Shown here piece after piece: positions 14,144 to 21,128 of a stretch of DNA of 22,632 nucleotides (position 1 is its first letter; the number at the start of each line of letters is the position of its first letter). The notes below the pieces were generated by a model. It did no database searches. It was not told where the DNA came from and was given only the letters and a program-made list of their open reading frames with translations. The translations under genes and the position numbers were made by a program. Source of the DNA: Treponema sp. (GTDB lineage: Bacteria; Spirochaetota; Spirochaetia; Treponematales; Breznakiellaceae); assembly GCA_031277045.1 (NCBI GenBank), contig JAISLX010000168.1, forward strand, positions 1-22,632, written 5' to 3'.

Positions 14144-15036
14144 AGGACCAACTCCTTCCTCGCTACGGTATGCAGATAGAAGAACGCAAAAAAGAAAAGT
14201 ATGGTAATGATGATAAAACCAACGGCCGATCCTTCTCCGAAATCATAGCTCTTGATTATCTTGTTGATCATTTCGGTCGCCAAAATATTCGTGGCGTTGG
14301 CGGGCCCGCCGCCGGTCATACCGTATATAATATCCGGAAAATTCATTATCCATATAAATCTGAGGAGTATGGTGCTGGTAATGGTGGACTTGATATAGGG
14401 AACGGTTATTTGAAAAAGCCGCCGGGCCTTGCCGGCGCCGTCTATTTCCGCCGATTCGTAGAGTTCCCGGGGAACCGATTGAAGGGCCGCCAGAAGCATG
14501 ATGGCAAAGAAGGGTATGCCGTACCAAAGATTGGCGATAATAACCGACATCAGGGCGTATTTGGGGTTGGAAAGGAAACCCAGCGGGGCTTTGAGAATGG
14601 CGGCCCGCATCAAAATATCGTTGATGACGCCGAACTGTCCGTTGAACAGCCAGGCCCAGACAAGGCCGATGGCAAAGCCGGACAGGGCCCAGGTGTAAAA
14701 AACAAAACCCGTATACACGCCCCGGCCTTTGAAGGGTTTTTTCAGGAGCAGGGCGAGGGTAAAGCCCAGAACAAACTGCCCCGCAAGGGAAGCTATTACC
14801 CAAACAAAGGTATTAAAAAGGATTTGGACAAACTTGATATTCGGGTTCGTGAAAACGGCGACAAAATTATCAACGCCGTTGAATCTGGTTTTTGACAGAT
14901 CCATCATCGTGTAACGCATAAAGGCGGTTACCATACCACGGACCATAGGATAATAAATGATCAAAACCAGCGTTACGGCCATGGGCAGGAACATAAAAAG
15001 GTATCCCCGGTCCGCCGTTTTTTTCGGTAAAAGCAT
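14140..15036 (-). CDS. Sugar ABC transporter permease, MalF/CUT1 type
   Basis: This 298-residue inner-membrane protein begins with a cytoplasmic tail and a first helix at about 12-32, with roughly six helices in all. Its EAA loop reads ESAEIDGAGKARRLFQITVP (about 194-213). It forms the channel with the MalG-type protein whose start overlaps its stop. It lies 111 nt downstream of the binding-protein gene. That gap holds two strong hairpins (15054-15077 and 15105-15134), a common way to keep binding-protein mRNA more abundant than permease mRNA. AAGG lies 9 nt before the ATG. Confidence 0.9.
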   Translation of the reverse strand: MLLPKKTADRGYLFMFLPMAVTLVLIIYYPMVRGMVTAFMRYTMMDLSKTRFNGVDNFVAVFTNPNIKFVQILFNTFVWVIASLAGQFVLGFTLALLLKKPFKGRGVYTGFVFYTWALSGFAIGLVWAWLFNGQFGVINDILMRAAILKAPLGFLSNPKYALMSVIIANLWYGIPFFAIMLLAALQSVPRELYESAEIDGAGKARRLFQITVPYIKSTITSTILLRFIWIMNFPDIIYGMTGGGPANATNILATEMINKIIKSYDFGEGSAVGFIIITILFFFAFFYLHTVARKELVL

Positions 15037-15053
15037 GATTGCGTGCCTTAATT

Positions 15054-15077
15054 CCCGGCCGCCGCGAGACGGCCGGG
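15054..15077 (-). promoter_or_regulatory. Strong hairpin before the MalF-type permease gene
   Basis: CCCGGCCG and CGGCCGGG pair perfectly over 8 bp around an 8-nt loop, close to the permease ribosome binding site. An outer ATTCCCGG/CCGGGAAT pair (15051-15058 with 15085-15092) could form instead. The hairpin is followed by TTTT only on the plus strand, so on the coding strand it is more likely an mRNA-processing or stability element than a terminator. Confidence 0.5.
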
Positions 15078-15104
15078 TTTTGTTCCGGGAATTGCGGAAT
15101 TAGT

Positions 15105-15134
15105 GTTGTTCAGAAACTGAAGTTTCTGAACAAC
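15105..15134. repeat. Perfect 30-bp palindrome, copy A
   Basis: GTTGTTCAGAAACT and AGTTTCTGAACAAC are perfect 14-bp inverted arms around a 2-nt centre (GA). The copy at 18756-18785 has the same arms, with one position changed on both sides (C-G to T-A). The plus-strand right flank is also shared: CAACAnCCGCTnAAAAAT. This copy lies between the binding-protein and permease genes. Confidence 0.8.
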
Positions 15135-15147
15135 AACCGCTTAAAAA

Positions 15148-16416
15148 TTATTTCCAGTAATCTGACCAGGCCTTTACCGCCTGGGCAGGGCTTGTCTGTC
15201 CAAGAAACGTGGACTGGAGGTACTGCTCGTGGACCTGGGACCAGCCGGGATATTTTTCTGAACCATAAGGATACCGGACGGTTACATACTTCTCCGGCTG
15301 ACTGAGAATAGTATTCCAGGCCGCGTAGACCCCGCCGGAAAAATAGGGGTCATTGGCAAACGTGGAATTATACACCGGCAGCGCGCCGTAGTTTTTGCAG
15401 ATCATGGCGTTCCGTTCAGGTGAAGACATGAAAGCGATAAAATCCCACGCGGCCTCCTTGTTTTTCGAATAAGAAGGAATACCCAGGCCGGCAAATCCAG
15501 GCTCATAGTGGAAAATCCCGGTATTTCCCACAGGCATGGGGATCACCGTGTACTGATCCCGGCTGAGGAGCTTATCTACTTCAGGTACCGCGTCAGGGTC
15601 CTGCATCAGGAAAGGAGTAATGCCAGACCCGAAGGAACTGATCTGTTCGTTGAATCCCCAGTTTACCCCGTCGGAGGGAACCGCGTTTTTGAAAAGATCC
15701 ACGTAGTCGCTAAGGGAGGCCGCATAATCGGGGCTGTCATAAACATTGGTCCCATCCTTTAGCTTGTAAAAATTCTTTGTATCCACATTCCGCACATTGG
15801 AAAGGACCAGAAGATCCGCCTGCCTAAAAGGATTAGCCCGTCCCCGGATGGCGTATCCATACTGGCCGCGGGAGGGATCGGTAATTTGCTTGCAGAGGGC
15901 GTATAATTCAGACAGGGTTTCCGGAAATTTGGTGATTCCCTGTTTGGCAAGTACATCGGTTCTTATGAAAAGGGCCGGGACATAAAAATACTGGGGGATC
16001 ATGTGGGGTTTTCCCCCGGCTGCGGCGGCTAGATCCTTCCCGGTGGAGAGGAAATCATTCCAAGGCTCCCATTTTTCCACATACGGAGTAAGGTCGGCAA
16101 GCCAGCTATTGGTCACAAATTGGGAGGCCGTAAGGTCCCGAACTTCAATAATGTCCAGAGGTTCCTGAGCAGTAAGACTCATGGAAAGCCGGTTATCCGC
16201 CTGTTCATAGGGGGGAGAGATCATGTTGATCTTGACATTGGGATGCAGGCTTTCGTATTCGGCGATAATTTTGTTGAATATCTCCGTCCTGCCGGGATTT
16301 GTCATGACTTCCAGGAAATTAAGTTCAATCTTTCCCTGAGACGTCCGGCTGCCCCTGGCAAAGGCAAGGCCGGTTAGAGTAAGGGCGATCAGCAGGGATA
16401 CCAGTATTTTTTTCAA
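15148..16416 (-). CDS. Sugar ABC transporter substrate-binding protein
   Basis: This 422-residue family 1 extracellular solute-binding protein has a signal peptide (MKKILVSLLIALTLTGLAFA, cleaved before RGS). There is no lipobox cysteine, so it should be free in the periplasm. Typical landmarks are EIFNKIIAEYESLHPNVKIN near 43-63, a Pro/Tyr-rich ligand face (MIPQYFYVPALF), WNFI-like KNKEAAWDFIAFMSSPE near 318-333, and a Trp-rich C-terminus. The start is TTG at 16416, supported by AGGAGG 5 nt upstream. It is the first gene of an operon with two permeases and possibly nagA. A promoter (16485-16513) and a 5'-terminal hairpin (16452-16480) precede it. The substrate is not proven; an amino sugar is the best guess from nagA. 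Confidence 0.92.
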   Translation of the reverse strand: MKKILVSLLIALTLTGLAFARGSRTSQGKIELNFLEVMTNPGRTEIFNKIIAEYESLHPNVKINMISPPYEQADNRLSMSLTAQEPLDIIEVRDLTASQFVTNSWLADLTPYVEKWEPWNDFLSTGKDLAAAAGGKPHMIPQYFYVPALFIRTDVLAKQGITKFPETLSELYALCKQITDPSRGQYGYAIRGRANPFRQADLLVLSNVRNVDTKNFYKLKDGTNVYDSPDYAASLSDYVDLFKNAVPSDGVNWGFNEQISSFGSGITPFLMQDPDAVPEVDKLLSRDQYTVIPMPVGNTGIFHYEPGFAGLGIPSYSKNKEAAWDFIAFMSSPERNAMICKNYGALPVYNSTFANDPYFSGGVYAAWNTILSQPEKYVTVRYPYGSEKYPGWSQVHEQYLQSTFLGQTSPAQAVKAWSDYWK

Positions 16417-16451
16417 GGTTTCCTCCTAAAATTTTGATAAAAACAGTGAAT

Positions 16452-16480
16452 TTGTCCGGAAGGCTGAATTTTCCGAACAA
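16452..16480 (-). promoter_or_regulatory. 5'-terminal stem-loop of the sugar transporter mRNA
   Basis: TTGTCCGGAA pairs with TTCCGAACAA (10 bp, one G-U) around a 9-nt loop. It would begin at about the predicted transcription start, 65 nt or so before the TTG start codon. Such 5' hairpins can protect mRNA. The sequence resembles the 30-bp palindrome family. Confidence 0.45.
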
Positions 16481-16484
16481 CCCC

Positions 16485-16513
16485 AGCATAACAGATTTGT
16501 ACTTTTTTGTTAA
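16485..16513 (-). promoter_or_regulatory. Promoter of the sugar transporter operon
   Basis: On the minus strand, TTAACA (16508-16513), a 17-nt spacer and TATGCT (16485-16490) form a good sigma-70 promoter. The start would be near 16478. Confidence 0.6.
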
Positions 16514-16559
16514 TAGAGTTATCTGAAGACAGGCCGCCGGAACACCGAAAAACGCGGCC

Positions 16560-18101
16560 CTACATCAGGGGGGCGAAAAGCCGCAGCGCGTCGGGGATAA
16601 CCCGCTGGAATGCGTTGCGGGCGCAGTCCGCCGGCGTAATTTCATGGCAGAGGGGCAGGGTGTTAAGAAAGTCCGCCTTAACCGCCTCCACAATCCGGTT
16701 GTGGTAAAGAACCACCCCGCATTCAAAGTGAAGGTACAGGCTGCGGTAATCCATGTTGGTGGTACCCACTGTGGCTATCCGGTCATCCGATACAAATGTT
16801 TTGGAGTGGTTAAAGCCGTTGGTATACTCGTAGACCCGGACCCCCGCGCCGATAAGCTGCCGGTAATAAGAACGGGACGCGATGGCCACGATTTTTTTGT
16901 CCCAGCGGTGGGGCGTGATAATCCGCACGTCCACCCCGCTTTTGGCCGCCAGCGTGAGGGCGGAAAGCAGATTATCGTCCACCACAAGGTAGGGAGTGTT
17001 GATATACACATAATTTTTCGCGTTGTTGATGATTTGGATGTACACGTGCTCCCCCACGTTTTCATCGTCAATGGGATTGTCCGCGTAAGGTTGGACAAAG
17101 CCATCGGATTCTACCGGGCAGCCGTTTTTCCAGGGGTACAAGGCCGGGTAATTCTCGCTCCGCCAGGGTTCCATGTTCCACATCTGGAGAAAAATAAGGG
17201 TAAGGGACCATGCCGCCTCCCCCCGCAGCATAATCGCGGCGTCTTTCCAGTGCCCAAAACGCTCAACGATATTGATATACTCGTCCGCCAGGTTGATGCC
17301 GCCGGTAAAAGCTGTTTTTCCGTCGATACAGATAAGTTTGCGGTGGTCCCGGTTGTTTTGCAGGGAAGAGAGCCTGGGCCTAAAGGCGTTAAAAACGATG
17401 CACTTGATCCCTTTGTGTTCCATTTCTCCGGTAAAATTGGAGGGCAGGGACATAAAACAGCCAAGGTCATCGTAGATAAGCCGTACGTCAAGGCCGTTCC
17501 GGGCCTTCCGCTCCAAAATGGCCAGGATGGAATCCAGCATCCGTCCCTGTCTGATAATAAAGAATTCCAGGAAAATGTAACGTTCGGCGCTTTCCAGTTC
17601 TTCCAGGACTTTTTTGTGAAAGGCCTCCCCGGAAGGCAGGTATTCCGCCTGGGTGTGCCTGTAAACGGGAAATCCGGCGCATTTCTGGAGGTAACAGGCC
17701 TGGGGAAGAAAGTCCGGGTCCTCCGTCTGCAGGAAGGGAAGACTGTCGCCGGGAAGGTGGAAATATTCCTCGCTCCGGCGTTTTGCCTTTTCGGAATACC
17801 GGCGGAGCTTCCGGGGGTTGGACTGGAAAAGGAAAATAATGTACAGCATACCGCCAAAAATGGGAAACATCAGGATAAGAAAAATCCACGTCAGTTTGTA
17901 GGCGGATTTTGTGGTTTTGTTAAGGATATATACACATACAATGATGCTTAATACGTTAAGAACCCAGGAAAAGTACTGGAACAGGAGACTGGAACCGGCG
18001 ATTAGGAATACCAAAAAACCGATCTGGAGCAGCAGCGCGCCTATCACAAAAACCCGGCGGCGGAACAACACCCGTATTCCGGAATTCGTTACACCGGCCA
18101 T
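16560..18101 (-). CDS. cls: Cardiolipin synthase (phospholipase D family)
   Basis: This 513-residue membrane enzyme condenses two phosphatidylglycerols into cardiolipin and glycerol. It has hydrophobic segments near 17-37, 41-61 and 70-92, then two PLDc domains with complete HKD motifs: His253-x-Lys255-x4-Asp260 in HRKLICIDG, followed by GGINLADEY, and His432-x-Lys434-x4-Asp439 in HSKTFVSDD, followed by GTTNMDYRS. Layout and length match bacterial ClsA-type enzymes. Its ATG overlaps the end of yciO by 13 nt and has GGGAG 7 nt upstream, so the two are translationally coupled. A GGCCGC/GCGGCC hairpin lies between its stop and the sugar operon promoter but lacks a T-tract. Confidence 0.93.
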   Translation of the reverse strand: MAGVTNSGIRVLFRRRVFVIGALLLQIGFLVFLIAGSSLLFQYFSWVLNVLSIIVCVYILNKTTKSAYKLTWIFLILMFPIFGGMLYIIFLFQSNPRKLRRYSEKAKRRSEEYFHLPGDSLPFLQTEDPDFLPQACYLQKCAGFPVYRHTQAEYLPSGEAFHKKVLEELESAERYIFLEFFIIRQGRMLDSILAILERKARNGLDVRLIYDDLGCFMSLPSNFTGEMEHKGIKCIVFNAFRPRLSSLQNNRDHRKLICIDGKTAFTGGINLADEYINIVERFGHWKDAAIMLRGEAAWSLTLIFLQMWNMEPWRSENYPALYPWKNGCPVESDGFVQPYADNPIDDENVGEHVYIQIINNAKNYVYINTPYLVVDDNLLSALTLAAKSGVDVRIITPHRWDKKIVAIASRSYYRQLIGAGVRVYEYTNGFNHSKTFVSDDRIATVGTTNMDYRSLYLHFECGVVLYHNRIVEAVKADFLNTLPLCHEITPADCARNAFQRVIPDALRLFAPLM

Positions 18102-18727
18102 GTTCCCGCTCCCAGCCGGATAACCCGCGCCTCGTTTTCCGTAATATCCAGAACGGTGGAGAAAATACGGGGCCGCGTTTCGTCCCCGGACACGATCATG
18201 TCCAGGCCGTCAATGGATTCCATCTCCCAATCCGCCTCAAAAAGTTCTTCTTCCGGAATCTCCGGCCCCTGTTCCCTGTCCAGCCCCGCCATGCTCCGCT
18301 TCGCGGTTACCGAATACAGGGGGGACGCCAGGGCCCGAATCAGGGCCAGCGGTATGGGATGATTGGGGATACGAATCCCCACTTCCCGGCGGCGTATATC
18401 AAGGATCTTCTCCGTACCCAGGAGAGTTTTAAGGATAAACGTGTAGGGCCCCGGCGACAGCCGCTTGATAAGCCGGAAGCGGGTATTGTCCATGCCGCAG
18501 AGTTCCCCGAACTGGGAAATATCTGCGCACAGCAGGGTAAAATGCTGTTCGTCCCGCTCCCGTGAAAGGGACTTGAGTTTTTTTATTCCCGCCTTTGACC
18601 CAAGGGAACAGGTTAGGGCCCAGCTTGTGTCGGTGGGCAGCGCCACAAGGCCCCCGCCGCCAAGCAGCTTAACCGCCTTTGCCACTACCCGGTCGTCAAT
18701 GTTTCCCGGTACCACGTATTCGATCAT
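18089..18727 (-). CDS. yciO: YciO-type protein of the Sua5/YciO/YrdC family
   Basis: This 212-residue protein has the YrdC fold: GGGGLVALPTDTSWALTCSL, FTLLCADISQF, DNTRFRLIKRLSPGPYTFILK and VGIRIPNHPIPLALI. These match YciO better than TsaC/Sua5. In particular the SAN signature of TsaC/Sua5 is absent; the segment reads SVTAKRSMAG, as YciO proteins also lack SAN. Family members bind ATP and RNA. TsaC/Sua5 make threonylcarbamoyl-AMP for tRNA t6A, while YciO is reported as weak or inactive in that reaction, so its role here is unsettled. The ATG at 18727 gives the usual YciO N-terminus; a GTG at 18736 in the same frame is possible. Neither has a strong ribosome binding site. It overlaps cls by 13 nt. 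Confidence 0.82.
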   Translation of the reverse strand: MIEYVVPGNIDDRVVAKAVKLLGGGGLVALPTDTSWALTCSLGSKAGIKKLKSLSRERDEQHFTLLCADISQFGELCGMDNTRFRLIKRLSPGPYTFILKTLLGTEKILDIRRREVGIRIPNHPIPLALIRALASPLYSVTAKRSMAGLDREQGPEIPEEELFEADWEMESIDGLDMIVSGDETRPRIFSTVLDITENEARVIRLGAGTWPV

Positions 18728-18755
18728 TCGGTTCACGCCTATATACGGTAATAGA

Positions 18756-18785
18756 GTTGTTTAGAAACTTCAGTTTCTAAACAAC
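18756..18785. repeat. Perfect 30-bp palindrome, copy B
   Basis: GTTGTTTAGAAACT and AGTTTCTAAACAAC are perfect 14-bp arms around TC. It is the sister of copy A at 15105-15134, with a compensated change at arm position 7 and the same plus-strand right flank. It lies 28 nt upstream of the yciO ATG, inside the yciO leader or as an operator in the divergent yciO/sigma-factor region. Confidence 0.8.
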
Positions 18786-18848
18786 AGCCGCTGAAAAATA
18801 TACATTTTTGCCCTTTATCCGGGTCGTAATGTCATGCTCCACCTTACC

Positions 18849-18857
18849 ACTATAACA
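18849..18857 (-). promoter_or_regulatory. Possible extended -10 promoter of yciO-cls
   Basis: On the minus strand, TGTTATAGT matches an extended -10 (TGn then TATAGT), with a poor -35 (TGGAAA) 17 nt upstream. It overlaps the 18852-18869 palindrome, so a protein bound there could block it. Confidence 0.35.
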
Positions 18858-18869
18858 TAGTCATGTTAT
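18852..18869. promoter_or_regulatory. Operator-like palindrome in the yciO/sigma-factor divergent region
   Basis: ATAACAT and ATGTTAT are perfect 7-bp arms around AGTC. The centre is about 175 bp upstream of the start expected from the sigma-54-type promoter, a usual distance for an enhancer-binding protein site. It also overlaps the possible yciO promoter. Confidence 0.45.
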
Positions 18870-18883
18870 CTTTTCCATACAAA

Positions 18884-18923
18884 GGATTGACCGGAAAGTA
18901 TAAAAATTTATACAATTCAATCC
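18884..18923. promoter_or_regulatory. Nested palindromes around a sigma-70-type promoter
   Basis: Outer arms GGATTGA (18884-18890) and TCAATCC (18917-18923) enclose inner arms GTATAAA (18898-18904) and TTTATAC (18907-18913). Both pairs are perfect. The outer left arm overlaps the -35 and the inner right arm overlaps the -10 of the promoter at 18887-18914, as expected for a repressor operator. Confidence 0.45.
18887..18914 (+). promoter_or_regulatory. Sigma-70-type promoter upstream of the sigma factor gene
   Basis: TTGACC (18887-18892), a 16-nt spacer and TATACA (18909-18914). It would give a leader of about 150 nt before the ATG at 19069 and is embedded in the nested palindromes. Confidence 0.45.
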
Positions 18924-19008
18924 TCTCGCCGCAAAGCCCGAAATTTCCGGGTCGTGTAACTCCTTATACCACAAGGAATTACGGAATTTTACGGGCAGTC
19001 CGCCGGAC

Positions 19009-19025
19009 TTGGCATGAAAATTGCA
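19009..19025 (+). promoter_or_regulatory. Sigma-54 (RpoN) -24/-12 promoter of the sigma factor gene
   Basis: TTGGCATGAAAATTGCA matches the sigma-54 consensus (TGGCAY-N5-TTGCA): GG and GC are separated by exactly 10 nt. Transcription would start near 19036, 33 nt before the ATG. RpoN-driven expression of a group-2 sigma-70 factor is known in Borrelia (RpoN to RpoS). Confidence 0.65.
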
Positions 19026-19068
19026 CTATTATACTGGACCTGTTGAAGAACTCGTCCGGAGGCTATTT

Positions 19069-19935
19069 ATGGACAGCGTAAAACATACCGGCAAGAAAGG
19101 TATTCAAGAAGGCAGTGTCCTGCGGACTTATTTCAACCAGATCAAGGCGTTTCCTTTATTGAGTTTTGAGGAAGCTCTGGAACTGTCAAAACGTATCCAG
19201 CAGGGTGATAAAGACGCCCGCCGTAAGCTTATCGAAGCCAATCTGCGCCTGGTCGTCAAAGTCGCCCGCGCTTACGTGTCCAGCGGTGTCCCGCTTATGG
19301 ATATTATCCAGGAAGGGAACCTGGGGCTTATCCGGGCGGTAGAAAAGTACGACTACTCCAAAAACATCCGGTTTTCTACCTACGCGATCTGGTGGATTCG
19401 CCAGGCCATTTCCCGTTATATTTCCAACAAACAGCGGATTATTCGCCTGCCTCACCGTAAAGAAGTGCTGATCTACAAGATACGGAAAGCCTATCAGTCG
19501 CTCAGCCAGAATTTTATGCGTCAGCCCAGGCCCGGGGAAATCGCCGAATACCTGAATATTCCGGTGGAAGAAGTGGACCGGCTCATCAAAACCGCCAACG
19601 GAACCGTTTCCCTGGAGATGGAGGCCGTGCCCAATGAATCGGGGGCTATTGAGGACCTGCACGAGGATTATACTTACAATCCCGAGCGGGTTTTCCTGCG
19701 TAAAAGCGTCCGGGCCGACACAATCCGCTTTTTAGGTATGCTTAAGGACAGGGAAAAAAGGATACTGATGTACCGGTATCAGTTTGACGGCCGTAAAGAC
19801 CGTACCCTTAAAACCATCGGCGATAAAATGGGAATTTCTCCGGAAACGGTTCGCCAGATCGAAATCAAGGCCCTGAAGAAGATCCGTGTCCGCGCCGAGG
19901 AACTGCGGAACTGCGTCTGCAGCGAAGCGATGTAA
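19069..19935 (+). CDS. Group-2 (RpoS/RpoD-like) sigma-70 factor
   Basis: This 288-residue RNA polymerase sigma factor lacks region 1.1. It has region 1.2 (about 17-50), region 2 (RRKLIEANLRLVVKVARAYV, then the core-binding PLMDIIQEGNLGLIRAVEKYD, and region 2.4 STYAIWWIRQAISRYI near 103-118), region 3 (about 130-200) and region 4 with the helix-turn-helix TLKTIGDKMGISPETVRQIE (247-266). Size and domain set fit an alternative, RpoS-like factor, not the housekeeping RpoD. GGAGG lies 6 nt before the ATG at 19069; an in-frame TTG at 19021 is inside the sigma-54 motif and is rejected. Two promoters, sigma-70-type and sigma-54-type, precede it, and a strong terminator follows. The regulon is unknown. 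Confidence 0.92.
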   Translation: MDSVKHTGKKGIQEGSVLRTYFNQIKAFPLLSFEEALELSKRIQQGDKDARRKLIEANLRLVVKVARAYVSSGVPLMDIIQEGNLGLIRAVEKYDYSKNIRFSTYAIWWIRQAISRYISNKQRIIRLPHRKEVLIYKIRKAYQSLSQNFMRQPRPGEIAEYLNIPVEEVDRLIKTANGTVSLEMEAVPNESGAIEDLHEDYTYNPERVFLRKSVRADTIRFLGMLKDREKRILMYRYQFDGRKDRTLKTIGDKMGISPETVRQIEIKALKKIRVRAEELRNCVCSEAM

Positions 19936-19966
19936 GTTTCGGACGTGGTTATTTGACAGGTCATGA

Positions 19967-19995
19967 CCGGCGGGGTGTTTCCCGTCGGTTTTTTT
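19967..19995 (+). terminator. Intrinsic terminator after the sigma factor gene
   Basis: CCGGCGGG pairs with CCCGTCGG (8 bp, one G-U) around a 6-nt loop and runs into TTTTTTT. It lies 31 nt past the sigma-factor stop and only 12 nt before the tsaD ATG, so tsaD depends on read-through or on a promoter I could not identify. Confidence 0.85.
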
Positions 19996-20007
19996 ATGGG
20001 AAGGAAC

Positions 20008-21090
20008 ATGAAGGTTTTAGGCATAGAGTCCTCCTGCGATGAATGCGCCGCCGCAGTGGTGGAGGACGGCAGAAAAATATGTTCCAGCGTTGTGAGTACC
20101 CAGACTATCCATGCCGCCTACAACGGCGTGGTTCCTGAGATAGCGAGCCGCGTACATACCGAATGGATCTACGCGGTAGTGAAACAGGCTCTGGACGGCG
20201 CGGGTCTGGGTCCGGGGGACATCGACGGAGTCGCCGCCACTTCCCGGCCCGGCCTGCTGGGTTCCCTTCTGGTGGGCCTTAGCTTCGCCAAGGCTTTTGC
20301 CTGGGCCCGGAGCCTGCCTTTTATTGCCGTAAACCACATGCTGGCCCACCTTTACGCATCCCGGCTTGAGCAAGCGCCGCGGAAGGACGAAGCCCCGGCC
20401 GCGTACCCCTTCCTGGGGCTTCTGGTTTCCGGCGGACACAGCCTTATCTGCCGGGTGGATGATTTTGACGACATTACCGTGCTGGGAACCACGATTGATG
20501 ACGCGGCGGGGGAGGCTTTTGACAAGGTTTCCAAGCATTACGGCTTTGGGTATCCCGGCGGGGCGGTCATTGACAGGATGGCCCGGACCGGGGATCCTGA
20601 GGCATTTAATTTTCCCCTGCCGAATCTGCACAAAGGGCAGCATCCCTATGATGTGTCTTACTCGGGGCTTAAAACCGCAGTTATAAACCAGTTGGAACGG
20701 TTTCGCCGTCCCGCGGGCCGGGGGCCTGGCCCGGACCGGAAAGAGACCCCAGGCGCGGCGGATCCGGAAACGGATGAGGGGGCCGATATTGCCGCGTCTT
20801 TTCAGCGGACGGCGGTGGAAATACTGCTCCGTAGTCTTTTCAGGGCCGCCGACGATACCGGCCTTAATACTATTGTGGCCGGCGGCGGGGTGGCGGCCAA
20901 CTCCTATTTGCGTGAACGGCTTGCCGCCCGGCGGGATTTGCGCTGTATCTTCCCCCCCCCGGATCTGTGCGGGGACAACGGCGCCATGGTGGCCGGAATC
21001 GGTTTTCAATATCTGGCCCGGGGGGAAAGTTCGCCGCTTACGGTAACCGCCTCCGCCCGGGTGGAGGGTTTTAAGCGGAAGTACCCGTAA
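20008..21090 (+). CDS. tsaD: tRNA N6-adenosine threonylcarbamoyltransferase TsaD
   Basis: This 360-residue cytoplasmic enzyme transfers the threonylcarbamoyl group from threonylcarbamoyl-AMP to A37 of ANN-decoding tRNAs, with TsaB and TsaE. It has the ASKHA-fold start MKVLGIESSCDEC (usually SSCDET), metal-binding His110 and His114 in NHMLAHLYA, LLVSGGHS, DDAAGEAFDKVSK and YPGG, SYSGLKTAV, and VAGGGVAANSYLR with CGDNGAMVA near the end. The linker at about 232-256 is low-complexity and Pro/Gly-rich. The ATG at 20008 gives the standard N-terminus; a longer frame from 19963 would span the terminator. A run of nine C (20952-20960) lies inside the gene. TsaB, TsaE and TsaC are not in the window. 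Confidence 0.95.
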   Translation: MKVLGIESSCDECAAAVVEDGRKICSSVVSTQTIHAAYNGVVPEIASRVHTEWIYAVVKQALDGAGLGPGDIDGVAATSRPGLLGSLLVGLSFAKAFAWARSLPFIAVNHMLAHLYASRLEQAPRKDEAPAAYPFLGLLVSGGHSLICRVDDFDDITVLGTTIDDAAGEAFDKVSKHYGFGYPGGAVIDRMARTGDPEAFNFPLPNLHKGQHPYDVSYSGLKTAVINQLERFRRPAGRGPGPDRKETPGAADPETDEGADIAASFQRTAVEILLRSLFRAADDTGLNTIVAGGGVAANSYLRERLAARRDLRCIFPPPDLCGDNGAMVAGIGFQYLARGESSPLTVTASARVEGFKRKYP

Positions 21091-21100
21091 CGGCCCGGCT

Positions 21101-21128
21101 TCCCGGCGCTCCGCCGGAGCCGCCGGGA
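21101..21128 (+). terminator. GC-rich hairpin after tsaD, possible terminator
   Basis: TCCCGGCG/CGCCGGGA (8 bp) and CTCC/GGAG stack around a 3-nt loop, 10 nt past the tsaD stop. Only TGTTT follows, so termination would be inefficient. Confidence 0.45.

Noticed and set aside
19021..19068. Sigma-factor start at TTG 19021
   Set aside because: It lies inside the sigma-54 motif, and the ATG at 19069 has GGAGG at 6 nt.
19963..20007. TsaD start at ATG 19963
   Set aside because: It precedes the terminator hairpin, and the family N-terminus begins at 20008.
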